A stretch of DNA of 52,450 nt. Origin: Gloeophyllum trabeum ATCC 11539. Its lineage: Eukaryota > Basidiomycota > Agaricomycetes > Gloeophyllales > Gloeophyllaceae. Shown piece by piece: positions 1 through 11,878 of the stretch. The position numbers and the translations under genes are program-made. The stretch spans positions 2,505,896 through 2,558,345 of the forward strand of contig NW_006920412.1 of NCBI RefSeq assembly GCF_000344685.1, given 5' to 3'. The notes below the pieces were generated by a model. That model did no database searches. It was not told the origin of the DNA and saw nothing but the letters and a program-made list of their open reading frames with translations. Position 1 is the stretch's first letter. Each line of letters opens with the position of its first letter.

Positions 1-1022
1 CCTGCTGTGCGCATCACATCAAATAGAGATGGTGAACGTGTTGCCACCTCCGGACTCACCGACGACGACGTAGTGAAGGAGGTTGGGCTGAGTCTCCTTA
101 CTATCTTGAAGAATGAATATGGCGCGGAAGTCCTTGCTATGAAAGATTCAGATTCAAAGCAGATCAAGAAAGCAATGAAAATCCGGAACCCTCATCTTGC
201 CAGTATATTACCGCGAGATGCGAACGTTCTGCTGAAGGAGCAGTTTCAAAGTTACGTGAAGAGACGAGAGCCTTTTAATCGCCGCTTCCGTGATGGTGAG
301 ACTGTCAAGCAGTGGTGGGAAGCCGTACGAAGAGATCAGATGGGCCAGGTTCTCGGCGTAAGTTGACCTTATATGTGCACAATGGGCCTTCCTAACGTTG
401 GGAGGTTTGTTGGGCACTTGCTGTGAAGATCTTCTCGGTGTCGGTAAATTCCATGGTTGACGAACGAGCTATGTCGAGCGTTACATGGTTGAATTCCAAG
501 TTACGGAGTCGACAAGACATTTTGACTCTCAATGACACTATTATGATCCGTGGCTGGCATAGGTGGAATCCCCAGGTATCAGCCACCTTTTACACAGGAC
601 TGCGAACTTCGCTGACCACTATGCGAGTATAGGTGGCAGCGCCTAAGACTCTGCCAACGGTCAAGTGGCGAGAGATGTCTTCAACCATATTTGGTGATTC
701 AGCTACCGGCCTTATGGAATCCAGCAATGTACAACCTTCCCTTATGGGCACGGGCCCTCTGGAGCTGGACGAAGAACCTGACAGTGAGTATGAAGCGGAA
801 CCTGCAAGTACTAGTCAGATCGCACGGGACAAGTTCACTCTACCCAAGATTGGCGGAGTTGAGCTTGAGGCATATATCGACCTCACATCCGAATTTCTGC
901 AAGATGTCCTCTCGGACGTGGCTGTGAACCCCAGACCAGTGGCATCAATAAATGCTGGCAAAGCAGCACACCGAGCTGATATTAGTACATCTGAGGAGGT
1001 GGTCTCTTGGGATACTTGGTAG
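1..1022 (+). CDS. 3' part of hAT-transposase-like gene (partial)
   Basis: The left edge cuts this gene. Three exons join in one frame: 1-357, 405-575 and 633-1022, with introns at 358-404 (gtaagt..cctaac..ag) and 576-632. The joined protein contains ALAVKIFSVSVNSMVDERAMSS followed by TWLNSKLRSRQD and IRGWHRW. This resembles the C-terminal dimerisation segment (serine/arginine-rich 'MSSxTWLN' type) of fungal hAT transposases and their domesticated relatives. The tail is acidic and low in complexity (about 690-1020). The DDE/RNase-H core lies outside the window, so activity cannot be judged. The frame is intact and the introns look normal, so it may be a host-retained gene rather than a fresh transposon. 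The family call rests on pattern memory only. Confidence 0.6.
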
Positions 1023-1029
1023 CTTTTCT

Positions 1030-1195
1030 GTAATTAGCATGTAAATTAGACCAAATTAGCATGCTAATTAGCGCTAATTAACGCGGACCGCGCCGGGTCT
1101 CCGCCCCGGACCCCGTTGCTAATTAACGGTAAATTACACCTGCAAATCTGGCCTCCGGCCAGCGACCTGCAAATTAGCAATGCTAATTAGGAGCC
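1030..1195. repeat. Cluster of AATTAGC/CTAATTAG palindromes
   Basis: Perfect palindromes overlap head to tail: ATTAGCATGCTAAT at 1055-1068 and ATTAGCGCTAAT at 1067-1078. Further CTAATTAG or GCAAATTAGC copies occur near 1115 and 1170-1190, on either side of a GC-rich block (about 1081-1112) that is itself partly self-complementary. The cluster lies just downstream of the hAT-like gene. It could be the end of a mobile element or a satellite-like repeat; the sequence alone does not decide. Confidence 0.55.
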
Positions 1196-1267
1196 GTCCC
1201 AAATTTACGGAACCCTAGCACCCAGCCTGTTGTAGACCCCGCTGCCTGATTGGATGACTTTCCGTAA

Positions 1268-1309
1268 GCATTTAGAGTCGTTTTCTATCCTAGATTCGAC
1301 TCTAAATGC
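1268..1309. repeat. 13-bp perfect inverted repeat (stem-loop)
   Basis: GCATTTAGAGTCG (1268-1280) is matched by its exact reverse complement at 1297-1309, with a 16-base spacer. It sits between the palindrome cluster and the tRNA-like sequence, in non-coding DNA. It may be the remnant of a small inverted-repeat element. Confidence 0.7.
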
Positions 1310-1578
1310 ATCAGCCGAGATGCCGGCTTGTCACGCTCGCCAATTTTGATGGTGGTCGTCGAGTTGAAGCTGTCTGCAAACTTTATTTTGTCAAGGGGGT
1401 CCGACGTCTTTGCTATTGCGCCCCCGCGTAAACATGACCAAATATTACCTTTTCGAGAAGAATATCATGTGACCTCCGACCCCTCCGGCCGCGTCACTAA
1501 AAATAACTGGACCCAGCCGTATTAAGTAGGCGCCAATTACATTGCCATCATATATTTTTAACGTGTAAGACATGCATT

Positions 1579-1650
1579 GCTTCTTTAGTGTAGTGGTTAT
1601 GCGGCATGCATTTAGCACAGGACGTCTAAAGTTCAATTCCTACTGTGCAC
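1579..1650 (+). repeat. tRNA-like sequence, possibly a SINE head
   Basis: A perfect internal A-box (TAGTGTAGTGG, from 1586) is followed at normal tRNA spacing by a B-box-like AGTTCAATTCC (about 1630-1640). The arms do not pair: the 5' acceptor GCTTCTT does not complement the 3' side, and the T-stem has at least three mismatches. It is therefore not a working tRNA. A pol III promoter pair without a cloverleaf fits a decayed tRNA pseudogene or the head of a tRNA-derived SINE. A T-run and TTTAGGGTTAGGG follow within 35 bases. Confidence 0.5.
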
Positions 1651-2231
1651 ATTTTTTGATTTGTGCTTTTAGGGTTAGGGTTTATTACCTTTCCTTACTG
1701 TTGGCTTTTATATCTACCTTGTCAGCCACATGTATCACAGCTATATAGATTTCAATGAAAATTTATTTTGCTCCATCTATATGACCCTCTTAGTCCAGAC
1801 TTGAAGATACTCTAAGTGGCCGGACACGCGCGCGGCGGCGGGAAGCCCGCGTTTGCCGGCATCACGTGATATTCTTCTGGATATGGTATATTTGTACGTG
1901 CTTGCACGGGGGCGCAGTAAAGCTACCTGGGGTCCGACCCCCCTCTTCAGACTCGCGCTTGCCTCTAAAGGCTCGCTTAGCCTCGGTAAACGTTCGCGTA
2001 TCATGCCATCATATACTTGCCATCAGTACCTTCCGTGTTTAGCCACTTTCCTTCCTTACATAGTAAGCCGCCATCAATAGCGTGACTGAGGGCTCGTGGC
2101 GTTACGGATAGGAGAAACACCTCTATCCTGTCTATCGGTCGTGCGAATGACCGTGACAAGGCACTGTGATGGCGTTTAGGACGGCGAAATCTAGGATTTT
2201 TCCTTACGGAAAGTCATCCATTGCTTACACA

Positions 2232-3008
2232 GATTACCTCGACTTGTGCGCCGACTCGAAATTACCCATCGAGGTCACCGTCGGTGCAATGGCTGAGCTC
2301 GTCACGCGTAGGTGTAATACCTTGGGCTGTCCGAGATTTCTGCGGCGCCGCTCCGGCGCGCCCACGCCGTCCACCTATTGCGGCGGTCCAGGTGGAATAT
2401 TCTCCTTCACGCTCGACATCGAGGATGAGAAGATCGGTCTACTGCAGACGACGCGGGAGCTGCGCGTAACCGTCGTGGCTTACAGTCCCCTCGGGAGAGG
2501 CTTGCTCACCGGCAGATATGTCAGAGCGGTGGTTTCAGTGCGCTGTCATATCCTCTGATTGACTAGGGGATCCCTGCAGAAATCTCCCGATGACTTTCAC
2601 GAGGGCGACTTGAGACGATACGTCCCCAGGTACTCGGAAGAAAACTTCCCCAATATCCTTAAGCTTGTCGATGGCTTGGAGGCTATTGGTGAGCGCCACG
2701 GCGCGACCGCGGGGCAAGTGGCTCTCGCCTGGCTGCTCGCCCAGGGCAACGACATCATTCCCATCCCGGGGACAAAGTCCGTGAAGGTCAGTCGTGCGCA
2801 CCCTGAGGACCTTCCGTGGTCCTAACTTGTATGCGATCCAGTATCTGAAGGAGACCCTCGGCGCCGCGTCCTTCAAGCTGACGCCCGAGGAGATCGCAGA
2901 GGTCCGCGCCGCGGCGGTGGGGAGAAAGCGGACGCTGCCAAAGGAGAGCGGTACCAGCCCCGGATGATCGCGTCGCTGTTCCCGGATACTCCGCCCGCGC
3001 AGAAGTAG
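2232..3008 (+). pseudogene. Aldo/keto reductase pseudogene (5'-truncated)
   Basis: The remnant covers the C-terminal two thirds of a fungal aldo/keto reductase of the AKR13 (YakC-like) type. Recognisable pieces in order: LPIEVTVGAMAELV, IAAVQVEYSP, FTLDIEDEKIGLL, VAYSPLGRGLLTGRY, GATAGQVALAWLLAQG, IIPIPGTKSVK, LTPEEIAEVRA. They lie in different frames, with breaks near 2300-2322, 2371-2380, 2401-2410 and 2915-2922. Two introns still have good ends (2520-2579 and 2787-2842). The N-terminal part with the catalytic Asp/Tyr/Lys is not found upstream. A one-base shift near 2918 is needed to reach the usual C-terminus (..ASLFPDTPPAQK, stop 3006-3008). Several independent breaks argue for real decay rather than one sequencing error. 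Confidence 0.75.
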
Positions 3009-3558
3009 GCGGAAAACAGGCTTAGAGGGCATGTGCTAAATGGTACGCCGCTCGGAGCTAATGCACGTCCCTTCCCCTGGTCGTAGCACCCTTAGTCGAA
3101 ATTCCAAGTATAAACGACAGCCACAATGATTCTTGAGTTCACCTTTTCCGGTAATGGACCTTCCTCGTAAGGTATTCCATCGTCGTCGAGCGAGCGATGA
3201 ACTATTTGGTTTCGTTTCATCCTCTATCTCCTTCAACTTGAGGCCCACGCTTTCCGGACTATCCATGACCTCCCAGATCCACCATGCAACCGTGATTCTG
3301 CTAACGACAGTCCTCCAAGAGTAGTGCTTCCCATCGCTCATCATTCCGACATAAGGATTTCCTATATTCTTCAATATGGTTTATCTCGCGTCACCTTTCA
3401 CCCTTCCGACGCGGTGTAGCTTTTGACGTCCATCCTGGTCATGAATAGTATTAAGTAGAAATATACATCACACTCAAGTGTAGATACTATTACACAGGTC
3501 GTAAGGTCATAAAAGCAAGCTCACTGGCGACTACTAGTATATACGAGGGAGCAACTAC
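3009..3558. other. Intergenic, nothing recognised
   Basis: This is the spacer between the reductase pseudogene and the 3' end of the antiporter gene on the other strand. A 112-codon minus-strand frame (3036-3374) has no recognisable motif and is probably chance. The stretch from about 3430 probably holds the antiporter 3' UTR. Confidence 0.5.
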
Positions 3559-6432
3559 TCACTGTCCACCACTCGACCGGCCTGCCTGTACAACAAGCAG
3601 GCTCGCCTTGACCTTGCTCCGCACCATCACCTCCGCCACGACTCCCAAACATCTCTGGGCCTCCACATTACTTTCGCCCGCCACATCTTCCTGAGCAAAC
3701 ATCGCAACGCTGCTGAGATTCCGGCCTATAACAACCAGGTCCCCCGCATTACGTGAGTTCCGACCAACCTCCTTCCGTGCGTACTCGATCGCAGCCGAGA
3801 GAGGCGTGCTGGTCTGGGCCCTGTCAAAAAGGACGCGAGCGGCGAGGTCTCCAGGCACGGCATTTCGCACAGAATCGAAGAAAGTCGCGGTAGCTTCCCC
3901 AGTTGGCACAATACCGCTATGGCCGAGGCTCGGCAGATACTCGACTGCGCTGGATGACGAATCGCCATGTTCTTCAGGTGTGGCAAAGTAAACGATCGTC
4001 GCCATCACGTATGGGTTCTCGGCAAGTTGCAAGACGAGACGCAGGGCAGCGCGGTCGTCAGCGCCTCCAAAGAAGGGCAAGAATATGTGATGATTGGGGC
4101 TGGCGCTCGGCGCAACCGCTGAGATACCCTGATCGCGCGTGCTGCGCAGGCTTGCATGGCTAATGGATCGCTGGAGCTTTCGGCGGTCAACGGTTCCCGA
4201 CCCGCCGAAGTCCTCGTTCACGAAGACGGCCGTACTACAGTTAGCCTTATCCAGTACAGAGGCGACAAAACTGTTGTAGTTGTCCGAGCTGAGCTTGTGG
4301 CGCAGAGCATCACCAGATATGACGGCTGACTCGGACATACTCCCCGTCTCGCTCCAGGGAAGGATAATCAAGTCTGCAGAGACATCCGCAGCCCTCGAGA
4401 CCAAGACGTCGGAGAAGGAGTTTTCCGGGACGACGTCGACCTCTCCTGACACAGCAAGGTTGTTCAAGTATCCAAATGTGCGGAACGTGCCGACCACCGG
4501 ATCGCGCGCACCGACCGAGTCCACTTCGGAAACCTTCATGACGGAGGAGTCACGGTCTGTCAGTTCGAGGAGGCGCACACCATGCGCTTTGATCGCGACC
4601 GGGCGCCGGTGTTGGTCCGACGAGGTCACCTCGTTGCCAACCGTACCCGCACGAGAGGGATGCACCTTGGTGTAGCTATGGTCGGATTTACCGCCAAAGA
4701 GGGATACGAAGGGCAACAAGGCAGACATATTGTCCAGGCGGAGGTACACCAATAGTCTTTCGACTTTGCCGCCCTGCAACTTTTCGTACGGGACGGCCAC
4801 TTCGGAGTCTGCATCATGACCGTTGATGGGGGCGCCAGTCTCCCAGTCGATTTCGTTGCGTCGCCATGCTTCTAATTTCCGTCGGTAATGAGGAGGGTAG
4901 AGCCACGAGGTTAGCGGAGTCGTGACAAAGGTCGTAATCAGAGCCATGACCACAAAAATCGTGAAGGTGGTCTGACTGAGGATCTGAGCTTGGAGCCCGA
5001 TATTCTAACAGACGCGTTCAGCAAGTACTCAATATGATTTGGTCGGGGTTACTAACCAAGACGATAAGCTCAACCAAGCCCTTGCAGCTCATTAGGGCGC
5101 CGATGGCAAAGCACTCGCGCCAGACAAGGCCGTTCGCGCGAGCTGCCAGACCGGCTCCTGTGAACTTGGCGCAGAAAGCAACCGCTGTAACTCCAATGAC
5201 ATATGCCCAAGTGATGCCATTATCCAAAAGCCCCAGGTTGGTGTTCAGGCCAGAGTACGCAAAGTACAGCGGCAGGAAGAGGGAGCTGACGATATCTTCC
5301 ACCTTCTCGGTGACCTTGATGGCGAAGCCGCCTTCGTGCGGACAAATCAACCCGATCATGAACGCGCCAAAAATGGGGTGGACGCCGATGACGCCGGTGA
5401 AGAACGCGGAGGTCAGCACCATCAGGAGCGTCAGGACGATAATGCCTTGACTAGGCCCGTCTTGGAGGGTACGCGTCCGTCGGAGAAGCCAGAGGAACGC
5501 GGGACGTACGGCATAGGCGAGGAACAGAGTGTAGCCAATGCAAATCAGTAAAACCCAGAGTGCTGTGAGACCACTACCGGCGTTAACAAGCGCGACACAG
5601 AGCGCAAGAAGGATCCAGCCTGCAGGAATTATTGGTCAACAATCGACAGAGCGTCGAAAGGGGTAGGCTTACCTACAACGTCGTTGCCGACACCAGCCGA
5701 GAGAACAATGACGCCAACTGGTGTCATAAGCAACTTGAGCTCAGTGAGGATTCTGCATAGTACAGGGAAAGCCTGGGGGGAAGAATGAGCAAGGAGCTGC
5801 TAATTATAAGCCGTGAGGCGCTTACAGTAATCGACATGGCCACTGCGATGAAGAGGCAGTATACCCCAAAGGATGTTGGTTTGATGTCGGCCTCCATCCG
5901 AAACTGGTGATATAGACCATACGATATCGCAGCGCCCAAGCCAAATGGCAAGGCCATGCTGGCCAAACCCACACTAAGCGCTACCCTCCAATTACTGACA
6001 AGGACTCGCAAATCCACCTCCAGGCCGACAAGGAAGAGGAAAAGGACGAGGCCGAGGTTGGCGACAAGGGTGAGGTTCGGCATGGACGCAGGCGGGAAAA
6101 TCGTAGAGGTGAAGTGGGGAATGCGACCCATGACGGAGGGACCGAGCAGGATGCCACCGATGACCTCGGCGATGACACGGGGCTGGCGCAGCTTTGCCAG
6201 AGGCCAGTGGAGGAGGCGACAGAAGATTATGATAATGCCGGCCTGAATGCAAGTCAGCGCTTATGGCCTCAGTTTCGTGGCATAGGCTGCATGCACCTAC
6301 TTGGATGATGAAGATAGTGATGGGATCCTTCGGATTGTACACCGTTGGATTGGAGCCATCTATGATACCTGCTTGCGAAGGAGCTCGCTGCGTGCTGGTA
6401 GCAGCGGCTGATGCTGAAGTCAGAGAGGCCAT
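3559..6432 (-). CDS. KHA1: Kha1-type K+(Na+)/H+ antiporter (CPA2 family)
   Basis: A cation/proton antiporter of endomembranes or plasma membrane, by homology involved in K+ and pH balance. Five exons join without a break: 6432-6301, 6242-5826, 5772-5673, 5619-5057 and 5004-3559, giving 885 aa. The first ~430 residues are hydrophobic and carry the CPA2 exchanger core: [50 protein letters not shown] (the ND pair lies in the ion-binding segment), and [14 protein letters not shown]. The long hydrophilic C-terminal half (about residues 440-885) resembles the nucleotide-binding/USP-like cytosolic region of Kha1 and plant CHX proteins, for example [11 protein letters not shown] near the end. Length and layout match the fungal family. 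The upstream gap 6433-6773 should hold its promoter. Confidence 0.92.
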
Positions 6433-6773
6433 ACCGCCGTCAACGCTTCTCTCAAGGTCGGAAGAAGAGAGGGCACAGGATGAGAGCGCATATCGCGAGC
6501 TGGAGGCATTTGATATGTGCGAGACAAGCGGCTAGTCCTGTTGCGGGGGTGGCGAGCGCCGCGCAGCCCAGGTACACCCTAACCCTGCCAAACAATACCG
6601 TAACAGGATCTTGCCAAGTGCCCAGGACATTCCATCCCTTTGCTAGCATTCTCTTTTGCAACACGTCTGACCGCAGGGCAGCCACTAGCAACCCCACAGG
6701 GGCTCAGCTTAGATTCACGGAAAGCTACAATTATTCTGTGTCATTCCATGTGATACTCAGAGCGCTGGCGTCA
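6433..6773. promoter_or_regulatory. Promoter region of the antiporter and 3' flank of the MFS gene
   Basis: A 341-base spacer between the start codon of the antiporter (6432, minus) and the stop of the MFS transporter (6774, minus). No coding feature is supported. No clear TATA or other box was identified. Confidence 0.4.
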
Positions 6774-8585
6774 CTATGCTCCTCTAGCTCTGTACGAGAG
6801 CTCGCGAAGCCATCCAATCAAAGCCATCAAAGAAACGGCTGCATAACATGCTCCCACGTAGATAATGAGCTTCTCGAACCTACCCTGGTCCACAGTGAAT
6901 CCGCCTTTTCCTCCAATGGTAGAGTTGCCTCGCCCAGAGATATTTGCGAGCGAAGTTGATATTGGGGTGCAGAGCACGTTCCCCAGCCCGCGTGTCATCA
7001 TGAGAAAGCCGTACAGCGACATTGCGACGGAAGGTTCTCCTTCTACCGAGAACAGAAGGTGAGTCCTGCTGCATGTACCGGTACTGGATGCCGCTTACTG
7101 GATATTCTCTGGACAAAGTCAGACCACAAAGTGCTCCATCCCCCAGCGAAGAGCCCATAGGTTGCCCCAAATAACATTAGGCCTGCAACATTTCCAATCA
7201 CACCCCAAAGAATGAAGGTGCTGATGCATGATAGGGTTGCAGTGAGGAGTGCGATCGGCCACGGGGTAAACCGATCAGAAAGCAATCCAACCACTACGGG
7301 CCCCAGCGCCGATGATCCTAGGCTCAAGTTGTTCAGCGCTCAGTCCTCAGAGCCGGAGGAGGGTTCAAAAATGACTACCCACCATTCAACAGTGCCAGCG
7401 CCAGCGATGACATGGAGCTGTCCAAACCGAGTGCTGATGAGAAGGCTATATTCGAGCAGGTCAGGTAATGTCAAGTGAAATCCCGACACCAACTCACTAG
7501 GTATCCAAAGAATAGGAACGAAGAACGCAAATCCCTGTATCGTATTTGCAACCACAAGACTCCACCATGACGGGTCCTTCGCCCAACCCAGAAGCGCGCC
7601 AGTCCTACGTCCCGGTCCATGAATCCTGCTCTCAGGTAACCGCGGTCTGATGTAGTATAGGGCGGGCAAGAGAAGAGACAGGACCATTCCGGACAGAATT
7701 CGGAGTGTCGCCGCAATTCCCACTGATTCCAGCAACGGGGGAATGACAAAGGGAAGGACGAGGCCAGTAGCTGCTGTCCCTATTAGGTAGCTTGAGTAAT
7801 TCTGAATTGCATTGGATCGAAAGGGATGCGTCCTACCGGCGAAAAGGACACTATTAGCGAAGCCTCGGCGTCTTACGAACCACTCAGACATATACGAGAT
7901 GCACGGAGGGTATATAACAGCTGGCGAAAGGGGAATGCGTCATAAGGAGCGGTTTAGCAGGCGCAAGGAACCTACCTCCTCCGAGGCCGTAAAGCACTCC
8001 TTGAAGGAACACTAGTTCGGAGACCTGGTGTATCTGGTCAGTGCACGCAGGATATTGTACGAATGCCCGCTTACCTTATGGGTGTAGCTTGACGCAAGCA
8101 AACTAATCCAGCATAAAGCCGTGCCAACCCACATCAGAGGACGTCTATGTGCGGGATAACGCGCGATGTAGGGATATACGATGACCCCTTGCAAGATTTC
8201 TGTCAATGAAGACCTGGAGCTGGGAGCGCAGGACATACCGGTACAATATATAGTCCCAGAGGAGAGCGTCCCAACCAGAGGTAGAAGGGTAGAAGCTCGG
8301 GGTTGGGAGGTAATTTTGGCATCTTGCAAATATGCATCCAGGAGTATACCGTATGAGAATGGTATACTCCAAACCACCGCCTCAACCATAGCAGCGGAAA
8401 TGAGCTGCCACGGTAGCGATGGTACAAAAGTACATTGTCAGACCTCATTATATGCTGGAGACTCAGAAATCACGTACGAACGACCATGCTGCAAACCCGG
8501 TGTCCACGGGTGCTAGATTTGTTTCATTGGATATTTGGTCGGTTCGACGGGCGTCGAGTTCATGTAGGGAGATTTCCTGGCTCAT
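6774..8585 (-). CDS. MFS transporter, monocarboxylate (MCT/MCH) type
   Basis: A membrane carrier of the major facilitator superfamily, monocarboxylate-porter branch; the substrate is unknown. Nine exons give a continuous 460-aa frame: 8585-8478, 8404-8239, 8187-8075, 8033-7976, 7920-7837, 7779-7498, 7445-7383, 7338-7099 and 7042-6774. The start is followed by a short polar tail and DTGFAAWSF, the usual lead into TM1 of this branch. Family marks are SYGILLDAYLQD, CISYMSEWFVRRRGFAN (loop before TM5), LPESRIHGP, and YGFLMMTRGLGNVLCTPIS near the C-terminus. Hydrophobic segments fit 12 TM helices. The intron at 8188-8238 is 51 bases and keeps the frame, so retention would insert 17 residues. Confidence 0.88.
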
Positions 8586-8914
8586 TTCACGCACTGCTGG
8601 TCAAGAGTACTCATTGCATTTGAACCTATTTGAACCAACCAGTAGGATGATGAGTCACTCGGCTAAGATGACTCGGGGATCGTGCTTTATCTAGACGAAC
8701 GCGTATCACGACACATCTATGAGCCGAACGCTTTCAACTTTCTTTGCAGACTGAGACAGCTTGAAGCACCTATACTAGGAACCTCGCAGGACTGAAACAG
8801 GAGCTGCAGATAGATGTCGAGGATGTTTGCCAACCACGATAAATCGGAAGAATAATGTCTACCTCATCTCATCGGTTCGCTGCTAGCACTTCCACTCGGC
8901 ACAACGATAAATTG
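8586..8914. other. Intergenic region, MFS promoter
   Basis: A 329-base gap between the start of the MFS gene and the stop of the NUP37-like gene, both on the minus strand. No coding or RNA feature is visible. Confidence 0.4.
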
Positions 8915-10289
8915 CTACGACGACTTAACGTAAGATATGATAACCTGTCTCCCCACACTCGCCGCCAGCCGTGCCCTCTCCTTACTCGCCAGAAAATCAA
9001 AATCGCGTATGCGCAGGTGCCGCGAGGGCGCAAGCTCCACCACGTCGGGCTCCATATGAGGGTACGCCATGTTATGTATGTGTATCACGGGGCCTGCTGT
9101 CGGTGAGACGGGAGATATCCCAAATCGACTGGGGTGCGTGGGACACCATCTGGCGTGCGCGTCAGTATGCGAGGTATTGGAGAAGGGGAGAGGAGGAGAG
9201 GGACATACCGGAATTTGTCGTTTCCGCCGGGGAAGCTCACACCTGACAGAGACGGTTTGCCCCCTCGTAGCATCGTGAGGTCCCATATTGAATATCGTGA
9301 ACCGTACGCAGCGCCGATTCTACAGCCCGTCAGCATCGCCGTGAATTGGAGAGCGCTCGAAGGACTCACATATCCGGTGAATCCACGCGCCAGGCCACCG
9401 AACCACCCTTGCCCGACGCGAAGCCCATAGTGCTCTCCGCCAGCGCGCGCGGCTCGACGAGCTCTAGGATGCTGTGCCGCCGGAAAGAGAACGCTTCGTC
9501 GGGGATGGTCGAGCGCCAGTCGACGAGGAAGATGGAGCCCTGGCAGTCGCCCACCAGGAGCTCCTTGGAGCTCGACGGATGGGCACACACGGAGTTCAGC
9601 GCGTGGGAGTACTTGATCGCGTATGCGACAGGCTCGGACAGGCGGCCTGGGATGTCTGCGGCGTTCTCTGGTATGTCTTCTTCGGGAGGGATGTCGGGGT
9701 AAAGGTCCCAGACTAGGAGTAGTCTGTCGTCTACCAGGTAGGTGAGGAGTGGCCGAAGAGGTTCGAGAAATTACGCACCTGAGACGGTGGCGAGGTACCG
9801 CGCGCCTCCGCCGCAGAACGTCATGTCGTTCACCCGCCCGTGGTGGCCGGTCAGCTCTGCACCCAGTTTGCCCACGTTCTCCCCTTCTTCGCGCGACTTT
9901 GTGCATATCGCGAGGTCAAAGTCGTCCGTAGCTATTGCCAGTCTGGTCTTGGGTTGAGCACGCGTGCAATACGTCCAGGCGAGACAGGACGTACTCTACC
10001 ATCCATTCGTCTGTCACTGACGGAGAAACCGTCCTGGGTGACCAAGCTAGAGACGTTACGGGGCCTCCCAAGTGGAAGCATGCAATACTTTGACACGTCG
10101 TCTCGCCCTATTCCGCCCAGAATAAAGTGGCTGCAGACTCGTACCAGTAGAAATCAGGCTTACCACAAGCAGCACATTACAGCTATGCTCCCCCGTCACC
10201 GCGACCAAATCCGAAGCATCATCAAAGTGACACGCCCGCACGGCGCCAGCAGCAGACTCGAGGTTGTACGTGATCGTCGAGGGAGCCAT
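8915..10289 (-). CDS. NUP37: NUP37-like WD-repeat nucleoporin
   Basis: By homology, a beta-propeller subunit of the Nup107-160 (Y) complex of the nuclear pore. Six exons give 369 aa: 10289-10164, 10107-9995, 9942-9779, 9730-9370, 9319-9209 and 9149-8915. WD-type blades are readable: CFHLGGPVTSLAWSP, LTGHHGRVNDMTFCGG..YLATVSDDRLLLVWDL, and ALNSVCAHPSSSKELLVGD. The family signature of fungal Nup37 appears as IGAAYGSRYSIWDL followed, across an intron, by FRWCPTHPSRFGIS. The C-terminus is DFDFLASKERARLA. The exon chain was chosen because each junction restores the propeller frame. A generic WD40 protein is the alternative. It shares a 151-base divergent promoter with the small ORF at 10441. Confidence 0.7.
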
Positions 10290-10440
10290 ATTGCACTTCT
10301 ACGCTGTGGCAAGCGCGCGCGGACGCGTTGTTTGCGCGTATTAGAATCGCAAGGCCCTGCCCAATAAGCACAAACAAACAGCCACCAACCCGGATTGGTA
10401 TTTCACGGCTGCTGCTGTATATAGCCGGCGTTGCGTTTGT
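10290..10440. promoter_or_regulatory. Short divergent promoter, NUP37-like (-) / small ORF-URA6 (+)
   Basis: Only 151 bases separate the two outward-facing start codons. Transcription of both the NUP37-like gene and the small ORF must start here or inside coding sequence. Because the next start codon (URA6, 10689) touches the stop of the small ORF, this is also the only non-coding place for an upstream URA6 promoter. Confidence 0.5.
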
Positions 10441-10688
10441 ATGCCAGAGACTCAGACCGAGGGATTCAAGGGCCGCTGGGTCAATCCTAAAGCCAAGCTC
10501 AAGTCCGCTGCGCCGTCCACTGCGAGGAAAGCCCCCAACCCGTTCCTGTTCTTCGCGATCACCACAGCGTCGTTCGGTGCTTTCTATTACCTCACGAAGA
10601 AACGCGCCGCGAATAACAGCCCGACGTCGCGCCAGCACGATAACCCGCTCGTTCCCCCTATCCGTCGTAAAGAGGACCAGCAGCAGTG

Positions 10689-10689
<1 letters not shown>
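10441..10689 (+). CDS. Small single-pass membrane protein, unknown function
   Basis: An uninterrupted 82-codon frame beginning at the first ATG after the divergent promoter. The N-terminal part is basic with small residues (KAKLKSAAPSTARKA). One hydrophobic helix follows (about residues 33-51, NPFLFFAITTASFGAFYYL), then KKR and a polar tail. The layout suits a small mitochondrial or ER membrane protein; I do not recognise a named family. The stop TGA (10687-10689) overlaps the ATG of the kinase gene (10689-10691) as TGATG. It is either the first cistron of a two-gene mRNA or a large upstream ORF. GC-rich third positions resemble its neighbours, supporting real coding use. Confidence 0.6.
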
Positions 10690-11770
<1,081 letters not shown>

Positions 11771-11878
11771 GAAGGGTCATCATACAAACTACATATCACA
11801 CTGTAATGTTCTATCTAGGAGAAGCTTCTGATACCATATAGATCACAAATGCATCTAGACTTGCCATAGGTCTGATCG

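Larger units (their letters stand above)
1023..2231. other. Gene-free AT-rich margin with palindromes and a tRNA-like sequence
   Basis: No convincing coding region. The stretch holds a chain of CTAATTAG-type palindromes (1030-1195), a 13-bp inverted repeat (1268-1309), a tRNA-like sequence (1579-1650) and two telomere-type TTAGGG units (about 1668-1682), each listed separately. Short open frames here are compositional noise. Confidence 0.6.

Noticed and set aside
3036..3374. 112-codon minus-strand open frame
   Set aside because: No motif or conserved-looking segment, no splice context, and it lies in a gap beside a pseudogene; likely chance.
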